The notes under the pieces were generated by a model. It made no database searches and was not told where the DNA came from. It saw only the letters and a program-made list of their open reading frames with translations. Made by a program: the position numbers and the translations under genes. DNA of 64,000 bases from Rheinheimera oceanensis (GTDB taxonomy: Bacteria > Pseudomonadota > Gammaproteobacteria > Enterobacterales > Alteromonadaceae). The stretch is from the NCBI RefSeq assembly GCF_018831085.1, contig NZ_JAGPNM010000005.1, positions 248,001 through 312,000 on the forward strand, given 5' to 3'. Positions within the stretch are counted from its first letter, which is position 1; each line of letters begins with the position of its first letter. Positions 16,078-25,147 of the stretch are shown one piece after another.

Positions 16078-17099
16078 TTTATAACGCCATATTTATTGAT
16101 GCTATCCAGCGATGCGAGAATAGCGTGTTCAATTGGTTGAGGTGTCCAACCTAGCATTTCTTTTGCCTTTTTATTGCTCACGTTTCGATTCACTTTCATC
16201 AGGGTTGAGGCCATTTTTGCTTTGGCATTAAAAAGAGAAGCCAGGTGTATGATCCAAGAGGGGAGTTTTTTGGTGGGGATATTTTTTGTATCCCCCATCT
16301 TACTTATTAAAAGAGCTGCAACCTCTTGCATAGAGATCTGCCCATCTGCAGTTGCTATAAAGCGTTGGTTTTTTGCGCAATGATGCTCCATTGCTCTAAT
16401 GTGCAAATCAGCAACATCCCTTACGTCTACGATGTTCAACGGAATATTTGGAACTGCCTTCATAGATCCATCCAGTAAATGCACAAGAATCTGAAAACTG
16501 CCTGTATCGTGCGCATCTAACGACGGGCCTAAAATAGCGACAGGATTTATGGTGGTAAGTTCCAATTCATCTCCTGAGCGATTTATAAAATCCCATGCTG
16601 CCAGTTCGGCAAGCAACTTCGATTTTTCATAGGTAGAAAGCCCTTTTAAATTGGGATCCGTCCAGTCATCTTCGGTTGTTTCCGAACCTTTGTTGGTATG
16701 ACTAAATCCTACAGCGCCAAAGTTGGAGGTCATGACTACACGTTTTACACCGGCCCTTTTGGCAAACTGAAGGATCCGGAGAGTTCCATCTATCGCGGGT
16801 CGAACTGCATCAGCTTCGTTGCTTGGCGTATCAAAAAAAACCGGAGAAGCAACGCTTAGAACAAATTCGCAGTTTTGCATCGCGGCCTCCCAGTTCTCGT
16901 CATGGCATAAGTCGGCTTCCACAAAGGTCAGATTTTCAAATTGATCGCCCCCTCCATTTTTGAGCATTTTTATTACGTCAGGTACTTTACTCAAAGAGCG
17001 TACAGTCGTTTTTACCGGATAACCTTGTTCTAAAAGCTGAAGAATACAGTGACTACCCACCAAGCCGTTACCGCCCGTTACGAGCACATGTTTTTTCAT
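16074..17099 (-). CDS. NAD(P)-dependent epimerase/aldehyde reductase (extended SDR)
   Basis: Extended SDR of 341 residues resembling dihydroflavonol 4-reductase/aldehyde reductases. Nucleotide-binding motif TGGNGLVGSH (8-17), the basic TTVRSLSK after the second strand that suggests NADPH, MTSNFGAVG, and the YxxxK pair Tyr157/Lys161 (TYEKSK). NIVDVRDVADLHIRAM is the typical C-terminal substrate-domain element. The likely reaction is reduction of an aldehyde or ketone; the substrate is not known. The gene is coupled to the AraC regulator downstream of it. Its length and motifs look intact, and the upstream 700 bases are gene debris. Confidence 0.87.
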   Translation of the reverse strand: MKKHVLVTGGNGLVGSHCILQLLEQGYPVKTTVRSLSKVPDVIKMLKNGGGDQFENLTFVEADLCHDENWEAAMQNCEFVLSVASPVFFDTPSNEADAVRPAIDGTLRILQFAKRAGVKRVVMTSNFGAVGFSHTNKGSETTEDDWTDPNLKGLSTYEKSKLLAELAAWDFINRSGDELELTTINPVAILGPSLDAHDTGSFQILVHLLDGSMKAVPNIPLNIVDVRDVADLHIRAMEHHCAKNQRFIATADGQISMQEVAALLISKMGDTKNIPTKKLPSWIIHLASLFNAKAKMASTLMKVNRNVSNKKAKEMLGWTPQPIEHAILASLDSINKYGVIK

Positions 17100-17799
17100 A
17101 ATTTACCCTGTTTAGTAATTTTGACCAAACTAGCACAGACATCTGTGATGTGGTTTTGTTGAAAAGGTCAAACTTCTTTGCTGGAAAGCTCATCTTCAAC
17201 TTACAGAATCCATCAGCGAAAAAACTGAGGATGACCCGTTCAATAACAGATTTTACGCCGTTGTTGATAGATGCCTGATGGGCGAATAATCTGTGCTGTT
17301 GTATACGATTTGACTTACATGCCGCTGTTGACGAAATATTGCTTATTGAGTCTATGGAACTGCGTTGAAGCAATTGAAAAATATCATTTTTCTTTTTAAT
17401 GCATGGCTTTATAGGCAGAGGCAATAGGCTAAAGGTGCCAGAGACTTTGCGACTCTTGGCAAGACCAATGCCGAAACAGCATTCGTCAGGTGGAGTAAGC
17501 AATCCGTTTTGAATTGGTAGACAAGAGCATACCTGGTAGCGTGATTATCTGAACCGGCGCGAATGCTCTATTGTCTGGTCTAAGCTCGAAGAAGAACATA
17601 ACTGGAGCCCAGACATTCAAGCAGCCGTTATATAGCAAAAATGCTGTAGCTTTGGTTGTCATGGCCATTGCGCCCGAAAATGCCCAAAAGTAAACTTGGT
17701 TTTTTAAAAAGTGAAGAGTTCTGGTAACAGGCCCGCACTATAAAAAGTACGGACCTCGTTCTGGTAATTTAAAACTTCTTCACAGAGGTAGAAGCATAG
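17100..17799. other. Gene-poor stretch with decayed coding fragments
   Basis: No convincing intact gene. Short plus-strand pieces have protein-like composition, for example DFATLGKTNAETAFVRWSKQ (about 17440-17500) and, after a stop, TGANALLSGLSSKKNITGA (about 17552-17610) continuing to QTFKQPLYSKNAVALVVMAI, but they are separated by stops. Minus-strand frames at 17068-17502 and 17486-17668 are rich in rare combinations and are probably chance. Weak inverted segments AAAGTGAAGA/CTTCTTCAC lie near 17700-17785. I read it as the remains of one or more genes between two imported modules. Confidence 0.4.
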
Positions 17800-18609
17800 T
17801 CACAGCAGTCTCTCTTCAATAGCCTGATAGACGGTTCTTACGCTGGGCTTAAACCCCAAACTTCGTGCCAATGTTCCATCAACATGCATACGCCAAGGTG
17901 TTTCCAACGGTTCTGAAGAGGACTCTACCGGTTCTCCTACCAGCTTTGCTAATTCATAAATTGATGTTGGCGCTTCGTCGGTAATGTTGATGATCTTGCC
18001 GTCGAGCGAGCCATTCAACGCAAGCTGGATAGCCGTGGCGACGTCGCGATGGTGAATTGTGCTGAGTCTCGTTGCTGGGTGAAGCTTGTGCGCACTCGCT
18101 AGTTTGGGCAGCGCTTCAAGATGACCGTCTCCGTCGCCATAGACAAAAGGAAAACGAAGTATTGCCCAATTGAGATCACTTGTTCGCAATGCCTGCTCTG
18201 CTGCTACTTTGCTGGCTGAGTAGGGATGTTTAGGATCAAGTGAGTCATCCTCATGCCCTGGGTGCGAGCCGCTTTCATAAACCATGCTGGTGCTGGCGAA
18301 GATAAAACGCGCATTAGGTGCATGAGTTTTTACCGCAGATATCAGGTTCTGCGTACCCTCCAGATTGCTCTTCCAAATCAGGTCGGTATCCTGAGTTCGA
18401 AACACAGCAGCAAGGTGGATGATGCCGGATATGCCAGCTACAGCCCGGGCTAGTGTTGAAGAGTCAAAGAGATCGCCCTCTACACAGTTCACCCCGTCCA
18501 GTGTCTTGCCAGCACGCACCAACGCACGGCAATCTACGCCTGCTGCTAAAAGACGCGGTAAAAGCCGCGCGCCTACAAGTCCGGTTGCACCGGTCACTAA
18601 GATCGTCAT
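17800..18609 (-). CDS. NAD(P)-dependent epimerase/reductase (extended SDR)
   Basis: 269 residues with MTILVTGATGLVGARLLP at the N-terminus, GDLFDSSTLARAVAG, IIHLAAVF, FIFASTSMVYESG and the catalytic Tyr130/Lys134 (YSASK). The C-terminal region (RLSTIHHRDVATAIQLAL, KIINITDEAPTSIYELAK) is typical of UDP-sugar-epimerase-like or atypical reductases. Not a close duplicate of the enzyme at 16074-17099: the lengths and the motifs around the active site differ. It is divergent from the AraC gene at 18750, with only about 140 bases between, so that regulator is its probable controller. The base composition is richer in GC than the rest of the island, suggesting a separate origin. Confidence 0.87.
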   Translation of the reverse strand: MTILVTGATGLVGARLLPRLLAAGVDCRALVRAGKTLDGVNCVEGDLFDSSTLARAVAGISGIIHLAAVFRTQDTDLIWKSNLEGTQNLISAVKTHAPNARFIFASTSMVYESGSHPGHEDDSLDPKHPYSASKVAAEQALRTSDLNWAILRFPFVYGDGDGHLEALPKLASAHKLHPATRLSTIHHRDVATAIQLALNGSLDGKIINITDEAPTSIYELAKLVGEPVESSSEPLETPWRMHVDGTLARSLGFKPSVRTVYQAIEERLL

Positions 18610-18749
18610 AGATTTTTTCCTTATTGCGTAAATTTTCCAGCCAGGTGATTAGGCTCTTACTGCCGCTTATTGCTGCGCAGGCAGTATGGCGCCCCAAACT
18701 TGGATGATCTACAATGATTAATCCTTATTACTTTTGCATATGTCCTGAA

Positions 18750-19661
18750 ATGTCTGATCCGCTCGCTCAAGTGGTTACTCTTCTTCAGCCTACAGCTCCA
18801 TTCTCAAAAGTGGGCAGTGGTTCAGGTCGTTGGCGCATTCGACGCACTGAGGTTGGCCGACCTTTCTATTGCGCCATTCTTGAGGGTGCATGCCGTTTCT
18901 CAGTAGACGGGCATGAGGAATTAGTTCTGCAGCAGGGGGATTTCGTATTGGTCCCTTCGGCGCACAATTTCACTATGTCTAGTCACATACCACCTGAAGC
19001 TGACGACATCATCTGTACACCCATCACACTTCCTGGCGGCGAACATAGACTCGGCGATCCAGAAGGGCCAGCCGATATTCGACTGCTGGTAGGCTATTGT
19101 GTTTTCCGTTCTGCGGATGCGACCTTACTTGCTTCGTTATTGCCGCAGCTTGTGCATGTTCGGGGAGAGGGCCGATTAACCACTCTGGTGCAACTCGTTA
19201 GCGACGAATCTCGTGCTCAACGACCGGCCCGTACTGTTATTCTTGAACGTCTGCTGGAAGTGCTGCTCATTGAAGCCCTCCGATCCGGTGGGGAGACATC
19301 TGCCTCACCTGGGTTACTGCGCGGCCTTAGCGACAAAAGGATTGCGATAGCAATACGCCGGATCCATGAAAACCCCGACTTGCCATGGACTGTAGCTCAG
19401 TTGGCCAATGAGGCGACACTGTCCCGCTCTGCGTTTTACGAGCGGTTTAGTCGCACTGTGGGTATGGCGCCAATGGAATATCTGCTCGCCTGGCGTATGG
19501 CATTGGCTAAGGATTGGTTGCGAAGAACTGAGGTAAACATCTCTGAAGTTGCGAGTCGGCTTGGCTACAGCTCGGCAAGCACCTTCACCGTTGCTTTCAC
19601 CCGCCATGTCGGACTTCCGCCAGCCCGTTATGCTCGGGAAAATTCCTTTAATCCAGAGTAG
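18750..19661 (+). CDS. AraC-family regulator with cupin-type sensing domain
   Basis: 303 residues from the ATG at 18750 (MSDPLAQVVTLLQP); an upstream ATG at 18714 would add 12 residues (MINPYYFCICPE) and cannot be excluded. The N-terminal cupin_6-like domain has RWRIRRTEVGRPFYCAILEG and LQQGDFVLVPSAHNFTM; the C-terminal AraC domain has WTVAQLANEATLSRSAFYER, GMAPMEYLLAWRMALAKDWL and ISEVASRLGYSSASTFTVAF. Regulators of this subgroup commonly sit divergent from the reductase or oxidoreductase they control, as here. It is followed by a 104-bp inverted-repeat element and the right direct repeat. Confidence 0.88.
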   Translation: MSDPLAQVVTLLQPTAPFSKVGSGSGRWRIRRTEVGRPFYCAILEGACRFSVDGHEELVLQQGDFVLVPSAHNFTMSSHIPPEADDIICTPITLPGGEHRLGDPEGPADIRLLVGYCVFRSADATLLASLLPQLVHVRGEGRLTTLVQLVSDESRAQRPARTVILERLLEVLLIEALRSGGETSASPGLLRGLSDKRIAIAIRRIHENPDLPWTVAQLANEATLSRSAFYERFSRTVGMAPMEYLLAWRMALAKDWLRRTEVNISEVASRLGYSSASTFTVAFTRHVGLPPARYARENSFNPE

Positions 19662-19680
19662 AAGAGGATAGAGTAAGGCC

Positions 19681-19784
19681 GGAAGGGCACTTACGAGCGC
19701 TCTAAAAAATGTGATTTAGTTTGTATTAAAGACAAAACAGGCTGGCTTGGCCTTACTTCGGTTCTATAGATGAAATGCCCTTCC
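19681..19784. repeat. 104-bp element with 9-bp terminal inverted repeats
   Basis: GGAAGGGCA (19681-19689) and TGCCCTTCC (19776-19784) are perfect inverted ends around about 86 AT-rich bases. The size and ends resemble a MITE; no flanking target duplication was found by eye. It lies 19 bases after the AraC stop codon and could equally be a large terminator-like hairpin. Confidence 0.5.
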
Positions 19785-19891
19785 TGAGTTGTTTATTCAA
19801 TGGAGTAACGCCCGCTTGAGGTTATTGCGGATAGATCTGGCTTCTTTCTAAAGATCCCGTGTCTCTTTCAGATCCTCACTATCTACCCACT

Positions 19892-19999
19892 TTTACCACA
19901 TTCCCAAAAAAACCTACTAAGCTTGACTGATTGTTTTTGTACCAAAGGTAACAATTATGCTTGCGTCAAAAGATAAGACCAAAGCTGACAAGCTACGAA
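19892..19999 (+). repeat. 108-bp direct repeat, right copy (DR-R)
   Basis: Right partner of 15091-15198, exactly 4801 bases away. Starts TTTACCACATTCCC, ends GACAAGCTACGAA. The possible mini-gene starts at ATG 19957 (MLASKDKTKADKLRMSE, stop at 20010). Between this repeat and the next gene (20000-20340) I see no gene, only AT-rich sequence. Confidence 0.8.
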
Positions 20000-20340
20000 T
20001 GAGTGAATAGGGGAATGTGTGGTTGAGATTACACTCACACTTTTTGACAGAAAAATGTAACCTAGATGCTGTATATTAGTCATGCCCGCAGCAAACCTAT
20101 ATTTTTCTCCTTTCAGTAACCATATAAGGACATCGTCCATTCATCTGTACTAACCTCTGTAAAGTGTGACCTGTCACGCCTGAGCCAACATAGCCTAATC
20201 GTTCGATTCAATAAAAATACAAATATTGCGGTGACACCTTAAAGCAGGATTGACGAGCGAAGCCAAACAGGCTTCAATCGTAGCCAATTTTGCTTTAACT
20301 ACGCTAAGTGGTTGTATTTTATGACTTACAAGGGGCCGTA

Positions 20341-20919
20341 ATGCGCGTAAAAGGAAAAATTACCCAGTGGGATGATGCTAAAGGCTTTGGCTTTATTCAG
20401 CCGCTGCTAAAAGGTGAGCGGATATTTGTGCATATAAAAGCCTTGCAAAACCGTGCGCGCCGGCCGGTGATTGGCGAGGTGGTAACGTACTCGGTTGGTA
20501 AAGATGACAAGGGCAGGGCGCAGGCCAATGCGGTAACCTTTGCCGGTGAAAAACAGGTTATTAAAGCGGCCCGCTCGTCATCCCGCTGGCCTATGCTGCT
20601 GGTAGCTGTTTTTAGCGCTGCGCTTGCAGTGGCGTTTGCTTTGGAAAAGTTGCCGCTATACGTTATTGCCGCCTACGCTGTTATTAGTCTGTTTACCTTT
20701 ATCAGCTACTGGCTGGATAAGCGCAAAGCTCAGGCTGGCCGCTGGCGTATACCGGAAGCTAATTTACAGTTGTTATCACTAATCGGGGGCTGGCCCGGTG
20801 CGCTGCTGGCGCAAAGCTATTTACGGCATAAATCTAAAAAACGAGCCTTTCTTACCGTGTTCTGGCTGACCGTGCTGGTTAATCTGGCCGCGCTTAGCTG
20901 GTTAGCTGTGCAAGCTTAA
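20341..20919 (+). CDS. Cold-shock domain and DUF1294 membrane protein
   Basis: 192 residues. Residues 1-65 form a cold-shock/OB domain (KGKITQWDDAKGFGFIQPLL, ERIFVHIKAL) that binds single-stranded nucleic acid; residues 80-192 are DUF1294 with three or four membrane helices and the signature SYWLDKRKAQAGRWRIPEAN, GGWPGALLAQSYLRHKSKKR. This fusion is common in proteobacteria; its role is not established. I start at ATG 20341 with AAGGGG upstream; the in-frame ATG at 20308 would add non-conserved residues. The gene marks the return to core-like sequence after the island. Confidence 0.87.
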   Translation: MRVKGKITQWDDAKGFGFIQPLLKGERIFVHIKALQNRARRPVIGEVVTYSVGKDDKGRAQANAVTFAGEKQVIKAARSSSRWPMLLVAVFSAALAVAFALEKLPLYVIAAYAVISLFTFISYWLDKRKAQAGRWRIPEANLQLLSLIGGWPGALLAQSYLRHKSKKRAFLTVFWLTVLVNLAALSWLAVQA

Positions 20920-21048
20920 CCGGACAAAATTTGGCTATACTTAGTGGTATCCGGGGTCAGTTGCGGCAGATCTGAACCTCAGCCGGCGTCGTACAAGCAA
21001 TGTTGTTGCAGTTATAACGTTGCACAACCTGAAAACAGGAGCCTGAAA

Positions 21049-21357
21049 ATGCCATATCATCGCGTTGCACACTTAAATCATCAGGATGTCCGTATTAACG
21101 AGTTGACCATACATTCGTTTGAAATGGGCGTGTATCTGGCAGAGGCCGACTATGACGGTCGCAAAGCATTTTTAGTTGATGATGACAACAAACCGCAACA
21201 GTTTCACAGCATAGACGAAGTGAAGCTGGCGCTAAACCGTTGCACTATTTACCAGGCGTATTTAGTGCATCAGTCGGCCTATGATGAAATGTGCGGCGGC
21301 GCTGAAAACGTGGATAACACCTTAAAAGTACCGCTGTTTATGGCAGGCGTAGCTTGA
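21049..21357 (+). CDS. DUF6482 family protein
   Basis: 102 residues, small, acidic, cytoplasmic. Begins MPYHRVAHLNHQDVRINEL and contains SFEMGVYLAEADYDGRKAFL and CTIYQAYLVHQSAYDEMCG, which I associate with DUF6482, a family found in marine gammaproteobacteria without an assigned function. The ATG at 21049 follows AACAGGAGCC; an in-frame start at 20944 is longer but lacks a ribosome site. It is convergent with the polysaccharide pyruvyltransferase gene with only a few bases between the stop codons. Confidence 0.7.
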   Translation: MPYHRVAHLNHQDVRINELTIHSFEMGVYLAEADYDGRKAFLVDDDNKPQQFHSIDEVKLALNRCTIYQAYLVHQSAYDEMCGGAENVDNTLKVPLFMAGVA

Positions 21358-21362
21358 ACTAC

Positions 21363-22523
21363 TCAGCTAATAGCCTGATACAGCCGTTGCCACATAGCAG
21401 CATTTTGCTGTTTTAACGCCGCGGCTTTTTGTTTTACCTCTGCCGCTAAAGCGGTTTTGTTGTCCAGCAGTTGCTCCAGTGCGTTAAGCAGGTTTTGCTC
21501 ACTAAGCTCAGCTACACAGTAATCACCCATGCCAAAGTCGGTCATCATGGCGTGGTATTTGTGGCTCCAACTGGTGGCAATGCAGGGCACACCCTGGCTT
21601 AGCGCATTTACCGCACCGTGAAAACGTGAGCTTATCGCTAGCTCTGCTTTACCAATAAAGGCTTTTACCGCCAGCGGATCTTCAATTTGTACGATAGTGC
21701 AGGGCGCTTTGGCGGCAATTTCGGCGCAAAGCTCGGCATCTTCTTTGCCTTCGTGGTTTACCAGCACACATTGCATACCGGCGTTGGCCAGCGTGTTAGC
21801 AGCTGCGGCAAAGGCGGTAATATAGTCGTTGCGTAGTTGCTCAGCTCCGGCATGGTTAAATTTAGATACCACCTTATTGTTCGGAATAAGCGCAGCATAA
21901 GGGCCATTAATCAGCGGAATTTCATCATTAGGCTGTGCGGTTAAACCGACAGTGAAATCCGGTGTTAATACTACGGAGTCCGGCAGGTTGGGCACGCAGC
22001 TTTGTAAATGCTGCAAGGATACCGGATCACGGACAAAAATCAGCCGGGCATGGTTAATAATATCGCGCATGGCAGCTTTGCTGTCTTCGGTTTTAAACGG
22101 GCCAAAGGCTTGCGGCATAAACACAAAAGGTTTACCGGCTTTGGCAAAACGCACGACTTCTTTGGCGGTGTTTTGCAAAAAGCGCAGTGGCCACTGATCA
22201 CCATAGGCAAAGCCGCTGGCTTCCAGTACTAAATCTACCTGACGCTCGCTGACCATGCCGTAGCGGTTAAACAGCCGCTGCAATGCACCGGGCAATTTGC
22301 CGATCATAGGGGTTAAATCCAGGCCGCCGCGGCGAAAAGACAGCTTTTGCCAGGCACCTAAACGGGCGCGCTCGGGGTAGGGCAGGTTAGGGCCGGGTGA
22401 CAATACCAGCTCTACCGGCCGGGAAATACCTTTTAAGCCTTCAAGGCTGGCAAGCAGCATTAAATAAGCGCCTTTGTTGCGAAACTGCACACCTTTAATT
22501 TCAACGAAAAGTGGTTTGCTCAT
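21363..22523 (-). CDS. Polysaccharide pyruvyl transferase family protein
   Basis: 386 residues; family members add pyruvate ketals to sugars of exopolysaccharide or related polymers. N-terminal FVEIKGVQFRNKGAYLMLLA (the G.xNxGAxLM loop), FVFMPQAFGPFKTED, ARLIFVRDPVSLQHL, and the C-terminal nucleotide/PEP-binding ISSRFHGAVNALSQGVPCIA with the conserved SRFHG. It is the last of three minus-strand genes (WecA-like, Wzx, this) with short spacing (11 bases after the flippase). The acceptor sugar cannot be read from sequence. Confidence 0.87.
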   Translation of the reverse strand: MSKPLFVEIKGVQFRNKGAYLMLLASLEGLKGISRPVELVLSPGPNLPYPERARLGAWQKLSFRRGGLDLTPMIGKLPGALQRLFNRYGMVSERQVDLVLEASGFAYGDQWPLRFLQNTAKEVVRFAKAGKPFVFMPQAFGPFKTEDSKAAMRDIINHARLIFVRDPVSLQHLQSCVPNLPDSVVLTPDFTVGLTAQPNDEIPLINGPYAALIPNNKVVSKFNHAGAEQLRNDYITAFAAAANTLANAGMQCVLVNHEGKEDAELCAEIAAKAPCTIVQIEDPLAVKAFIGKAELAISSRFHGAVNALSQGVPCIATSWSHKYHAMMTDFGMGDYCVAELSEQNLLNALEQLLDNKTALAAEVKQKAAALKQQNAAMWQRLYQAIS

Positions 22524-22534
22524 AGAAAAACCTT

Positions 22535-23854
22535 TTAATTAATGTCAGCGCGACGAGTGGTAATTAATTGCCACAGTTGCTTACGGGTGCTGGAAGATAG
22601 AAACAGGAAAAAGAACGATGCATAGGCATAAGAAATCAGTGTCGCCCAGGCTGCGCCGACGATGCCCATTTTAGGAATTAACCATAAATTCAGGCCAACA
22701 TTCAGCACAGCGCCAATACCATGGCTTAGCAGCGACAGGGGCTCTTGCTCGGTAATCACCAGATGCTGGCTGATAAGATAACGGACAAAAATAAAGCAGC
22801 CGGCCCAGATATGTATACGCAGCACTTCTATTGCAGCAGAGAAGTTTTCACCAAATAACAGGCTGATAATCCATGATGCAGATAACGACATAATTACAGC
22901 GATGCTAAAAGCTGCAGCAAAAAACATAATGGCAAAACGGCGCAGTTTAACAAAATACTGGGGCCAGCCCTGCTGATGAGCTTTTAGCATGTCGGGGTAG
23001 TACCGCGCTGCCAATGTGGCCGGAAATACATACCACAGCTCAGACAAGCGGCTGGCTGCGGCATAAATACCGGCCTGCTCGGTACCGGCCATTGAGCCTA
23101 TCATGACGATATCAATTTTCAGATAAATAACCGACACAATGCCCGACAACCACAACCAGGAAGAGCGTTTTAGCAGCTGTTTAGCCTGTTGCATATTAAA
23201 CCAGCGCGGGTGATAGCCCGGCCAGCGAGCTTTGGTTTCTTTAAACGGCTGGTGTTTACGCCGGTAAATCAGGTACTGCGCCATACCAACAACAAAAAAC
23301 TCAATGCCGGTAAGTAGTAACAGGCTGGCAATGCCAAAGCCGCTATAAAGCAGTGCCAGTTTGGCGCCAAAGCTAAGTAGTGAAATAGCCGATTTTATAT
23401 AGGCGACACTGCGGAAAGTGCCCTGATAGTTCAGGTAAAACTCAAACAGTAAAAAACCGAAAAAAGCCTGCAGCATAAACAGAGTAGGAATGGCAATAGC
23501 AGTGTTGCCTGCAAACATGCCGGGGTATAGCAGATAAAATGCCAGCAGCATCAGGCTGCCGCCTAATAAACCCAACGCTAACCGTATGCTGACGGCGCTG
23601 TATAACATGGTCATGGCGTCATGGCTGTTGTCGTGTTTTACCATCTGGCGCACAACAATATTGTTCAGCCCCATGCTGGTTAACGGCACTAAAAAGGCGC
23701 TCCAGGCCATTACAATAGAATAAATACCCAGTTCACTGGCGCCCAGCATACGTGCGACAAACACCGTTAATATGGCGCCTGCAGCCAGCTTTACCAGCTT
23801 GTCACCCAGCATTGCGGTAGCGCGTGCCATCAGGATTTTTTTAATAACGTTCAC
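22535..23854 (-). CDS. Wzx-type polysaccharide flippase
   Basis: Inner-membrane protein of 439 residues with 12-14 hydrophobic helices; the MATE/MVF-related PST family (LVKLAAGAILTVFVARMLGA at the N-terminus, SELGIYSIVMAWSAFLVPLT). It should flip undecaprenyl-linked repeat units across the inner membrane, working with the WecA-like transferase upstream and the Wzy-like polymerase encoded on the opposite strand at 27871. Positively charged loops such as RRKHQPFKETKARWPGYHPR lie in the middle cytoplasmic loop. The start at 23854 is used as is; no strong ribosome site is visible (TTAAGTAGTGAACG). Confidence 0.85.
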   Translation of the reverse strand: MNVIKKILMARATAMLGDKLVKLAAGAILTVFVARMLGASELGIYSIVMAWSAFLVPLTSMGLNNIVVRQMVKHDNSHDAMTMLYSAVSIRLALGLLGGSLMLLAFYLLYPGMFAGNTAIAIPTLFMLQAFFGFLLFEFYLNYQGTFRSVAYIKSAISLLSFGAKLALLYSGFGIASLLLLTGIEFFVVGMAQYLIYRRKHQPFKETKARWPGYHPRWFNMQQAKQLLKRSSWLWLSGIVSVIYLKIDIVMIGSMAGTEQAGIYAAASRLSELWYVFPATLAARYYPDMLKAHQQGWPQYFVKLRRFAIMFFAAAFSIAVIMSLSASWIISLLFGENFSAAIEVLRIHIWAGCFIFVRYLISQHLVITEQEPLSLLSHGIGAVLNVGLNLWLIPKMGIVGAAWATLISYAYASFFFLFLSSSTRKQLWQLITTRRADIN

Positions 23855-23897
23855 TACTTAACTGTCCTTAATTTCAGTCCTTAACTTCAGTATTTAA

Positions 23898-24974
23898 CTA
23901 CTTAATGATCCTGGGCTGACGGCTCTGTAGCCATTTTTGGCGAAAGTGCGAAATAATACGCCAAATATTTTGCAGGCTATACAAATAAGCACTAAACACG
24001 GCTAAAAATAACAACAACATAACCAGATCCGGCACCAGCAGGTATTCGCCGATAATACCAATACAGGCAAAAATACAGGCCAGGGAGGTAATTAACGCCA
24101 GTGACTCGCGCGAGCTTAAACCTAAACGCAGTGAGATATGGTGCAGGTGTTCACGGTCGGCCTGAAACGGCGACTGCCCTTTACGAATACGCCGCACCAT
24201 AATGGCAATCATGTCCATCAGCGGTATGGCAATAATCCACAGTGCGGTAACCGGGCGAAAGCTGGCACTCTCACTTTGGGTGCCAATAATTAACAGCCAA
24301 ATTACGCTCAGGCCAATTAACATACTGCCGGCATCGCCCATAAAAATACGCCGCCCGGGCACCAGATTAAGGTTACACGCCAGGTATGGCAGCATCGCCA
24401 GCACTACCACCAGCGCCATAGTGGCATGCAGTTGCTGACCCCACAAAGACATAAAAATAGCGATAGTTACAAAGCTTACCATGCTAAGCATGCCGGCCAG
24501 GCCATCGATGCCGTCGGTCATGTTAAACGCATTAATGGCGGCGATTACGGCAATCAGCGTAACCGGAACACCCAGCACACCAAGCTCTACTACGCCCATA
24601 CCAAACAAATCGCCTAAACTGGCCAGGTGTAAATTCAGGCTGTATGTCATGGCCAGCCCCACCAGAGTCTGAACAGCCAGACGCAGTTTTACGCTTAAAT
24701 CGAGGTAATCATCAAATACCCCCAGTAACACTATGGCGCCACTGCACAGCAGGTAGTAAATGGGTTCTATACTGCTGTCGGCAAATAACAGCAGCGCCAG
24801 ACATAAGCCACAATAGGTGGCAATGCCGCCGATTAAAGGTACCGCGCCCTGATGTTGTTTGCGGCCGCGCGGAATATCAACCAGGCCAATGCGGACAGAT
24901 AAAGGATATAAAAAGGCAATAGCCACACAGGATGTGATAAAGGCAGCGAGATAAAGGCTAATATGTTCAGGCAT
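23898..24974 (-). CDS. WecA-like undecaprenyl-phosphate sugar-1-phosphate transferase
   Basis: MraY/WecA-family integral membrane enzyme of 358 residues that starts repeat-unit synthesis by moving a HexNAc-1-phosphate to undecaprenyl phosphate. Motifs present: RKQHQGAVPLIGGIATYCG (about 37-55), the DD pair FDDYLDLSVKLRL, NAFNMTDGIDGLAG, RRIFMGDAGSMLIG and the HxHH loop DREHLHHISLRLGLS. These are the catalytic and metal/UDP-binding positions of the family. It is the first minus-strand gene of the locus, divergent from the GT4 gene, so one intergenic region (24975-25147) should drive both halves. Confidence 0.9.
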   Translation of the reverse strand: MPEHISLYLAAFITSCVAIAFLYPLSVRIGLVDIPRGRKQHQGAVPLIGGIATYCGLCLALLLFADSSIEPIYYLLCSGAIVLLGVFDDYLDLSVKLRLAVQTLVGLAMTYSLNLHLASLGDLFGMGVVELGVLGVPVTLIAVIAAINAFNMTDGIDGLAGMLSMVSFVTIAIFMSLWGQQLHATMALVVVLAMLPYLACNLNLVPGRRIFMGDAGSMLIGLSVIWLLIIGTQSESASFRPVTALWIIAIPLMDMIAIMVRRIRKGQSPFQADREHLHHISLRLGLSSRESLALITSLACIFACIGIIGEYLLVPDLVMLLLFLAVFSAYLYSLQNIWRIISHFRQKWLQSRQPRIIK

Positions 24975-25147
24975 TTAACTTTCCGGTTTGCGCTCAGGGT
25001 TATAGTTATTCAGCCAGGCGTCAGCTAAAATCCGTTATTACTATGCTGTTTTCGGCGTGGCCAGCAATATCTTATAAACTAAGTGTTTTCTGGCCTGACA
25101 ACAAGTATTGTACACAGTCAGTATGACTGTCAGGATGAAATTTAAGC

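Noticed and set aside
17068..17502. 144-codon minus-strand frame
   Set aside because: No recognisable domain, unusual composition, no ribosome site, and plus-strand fragments in the same place look more protein-like.
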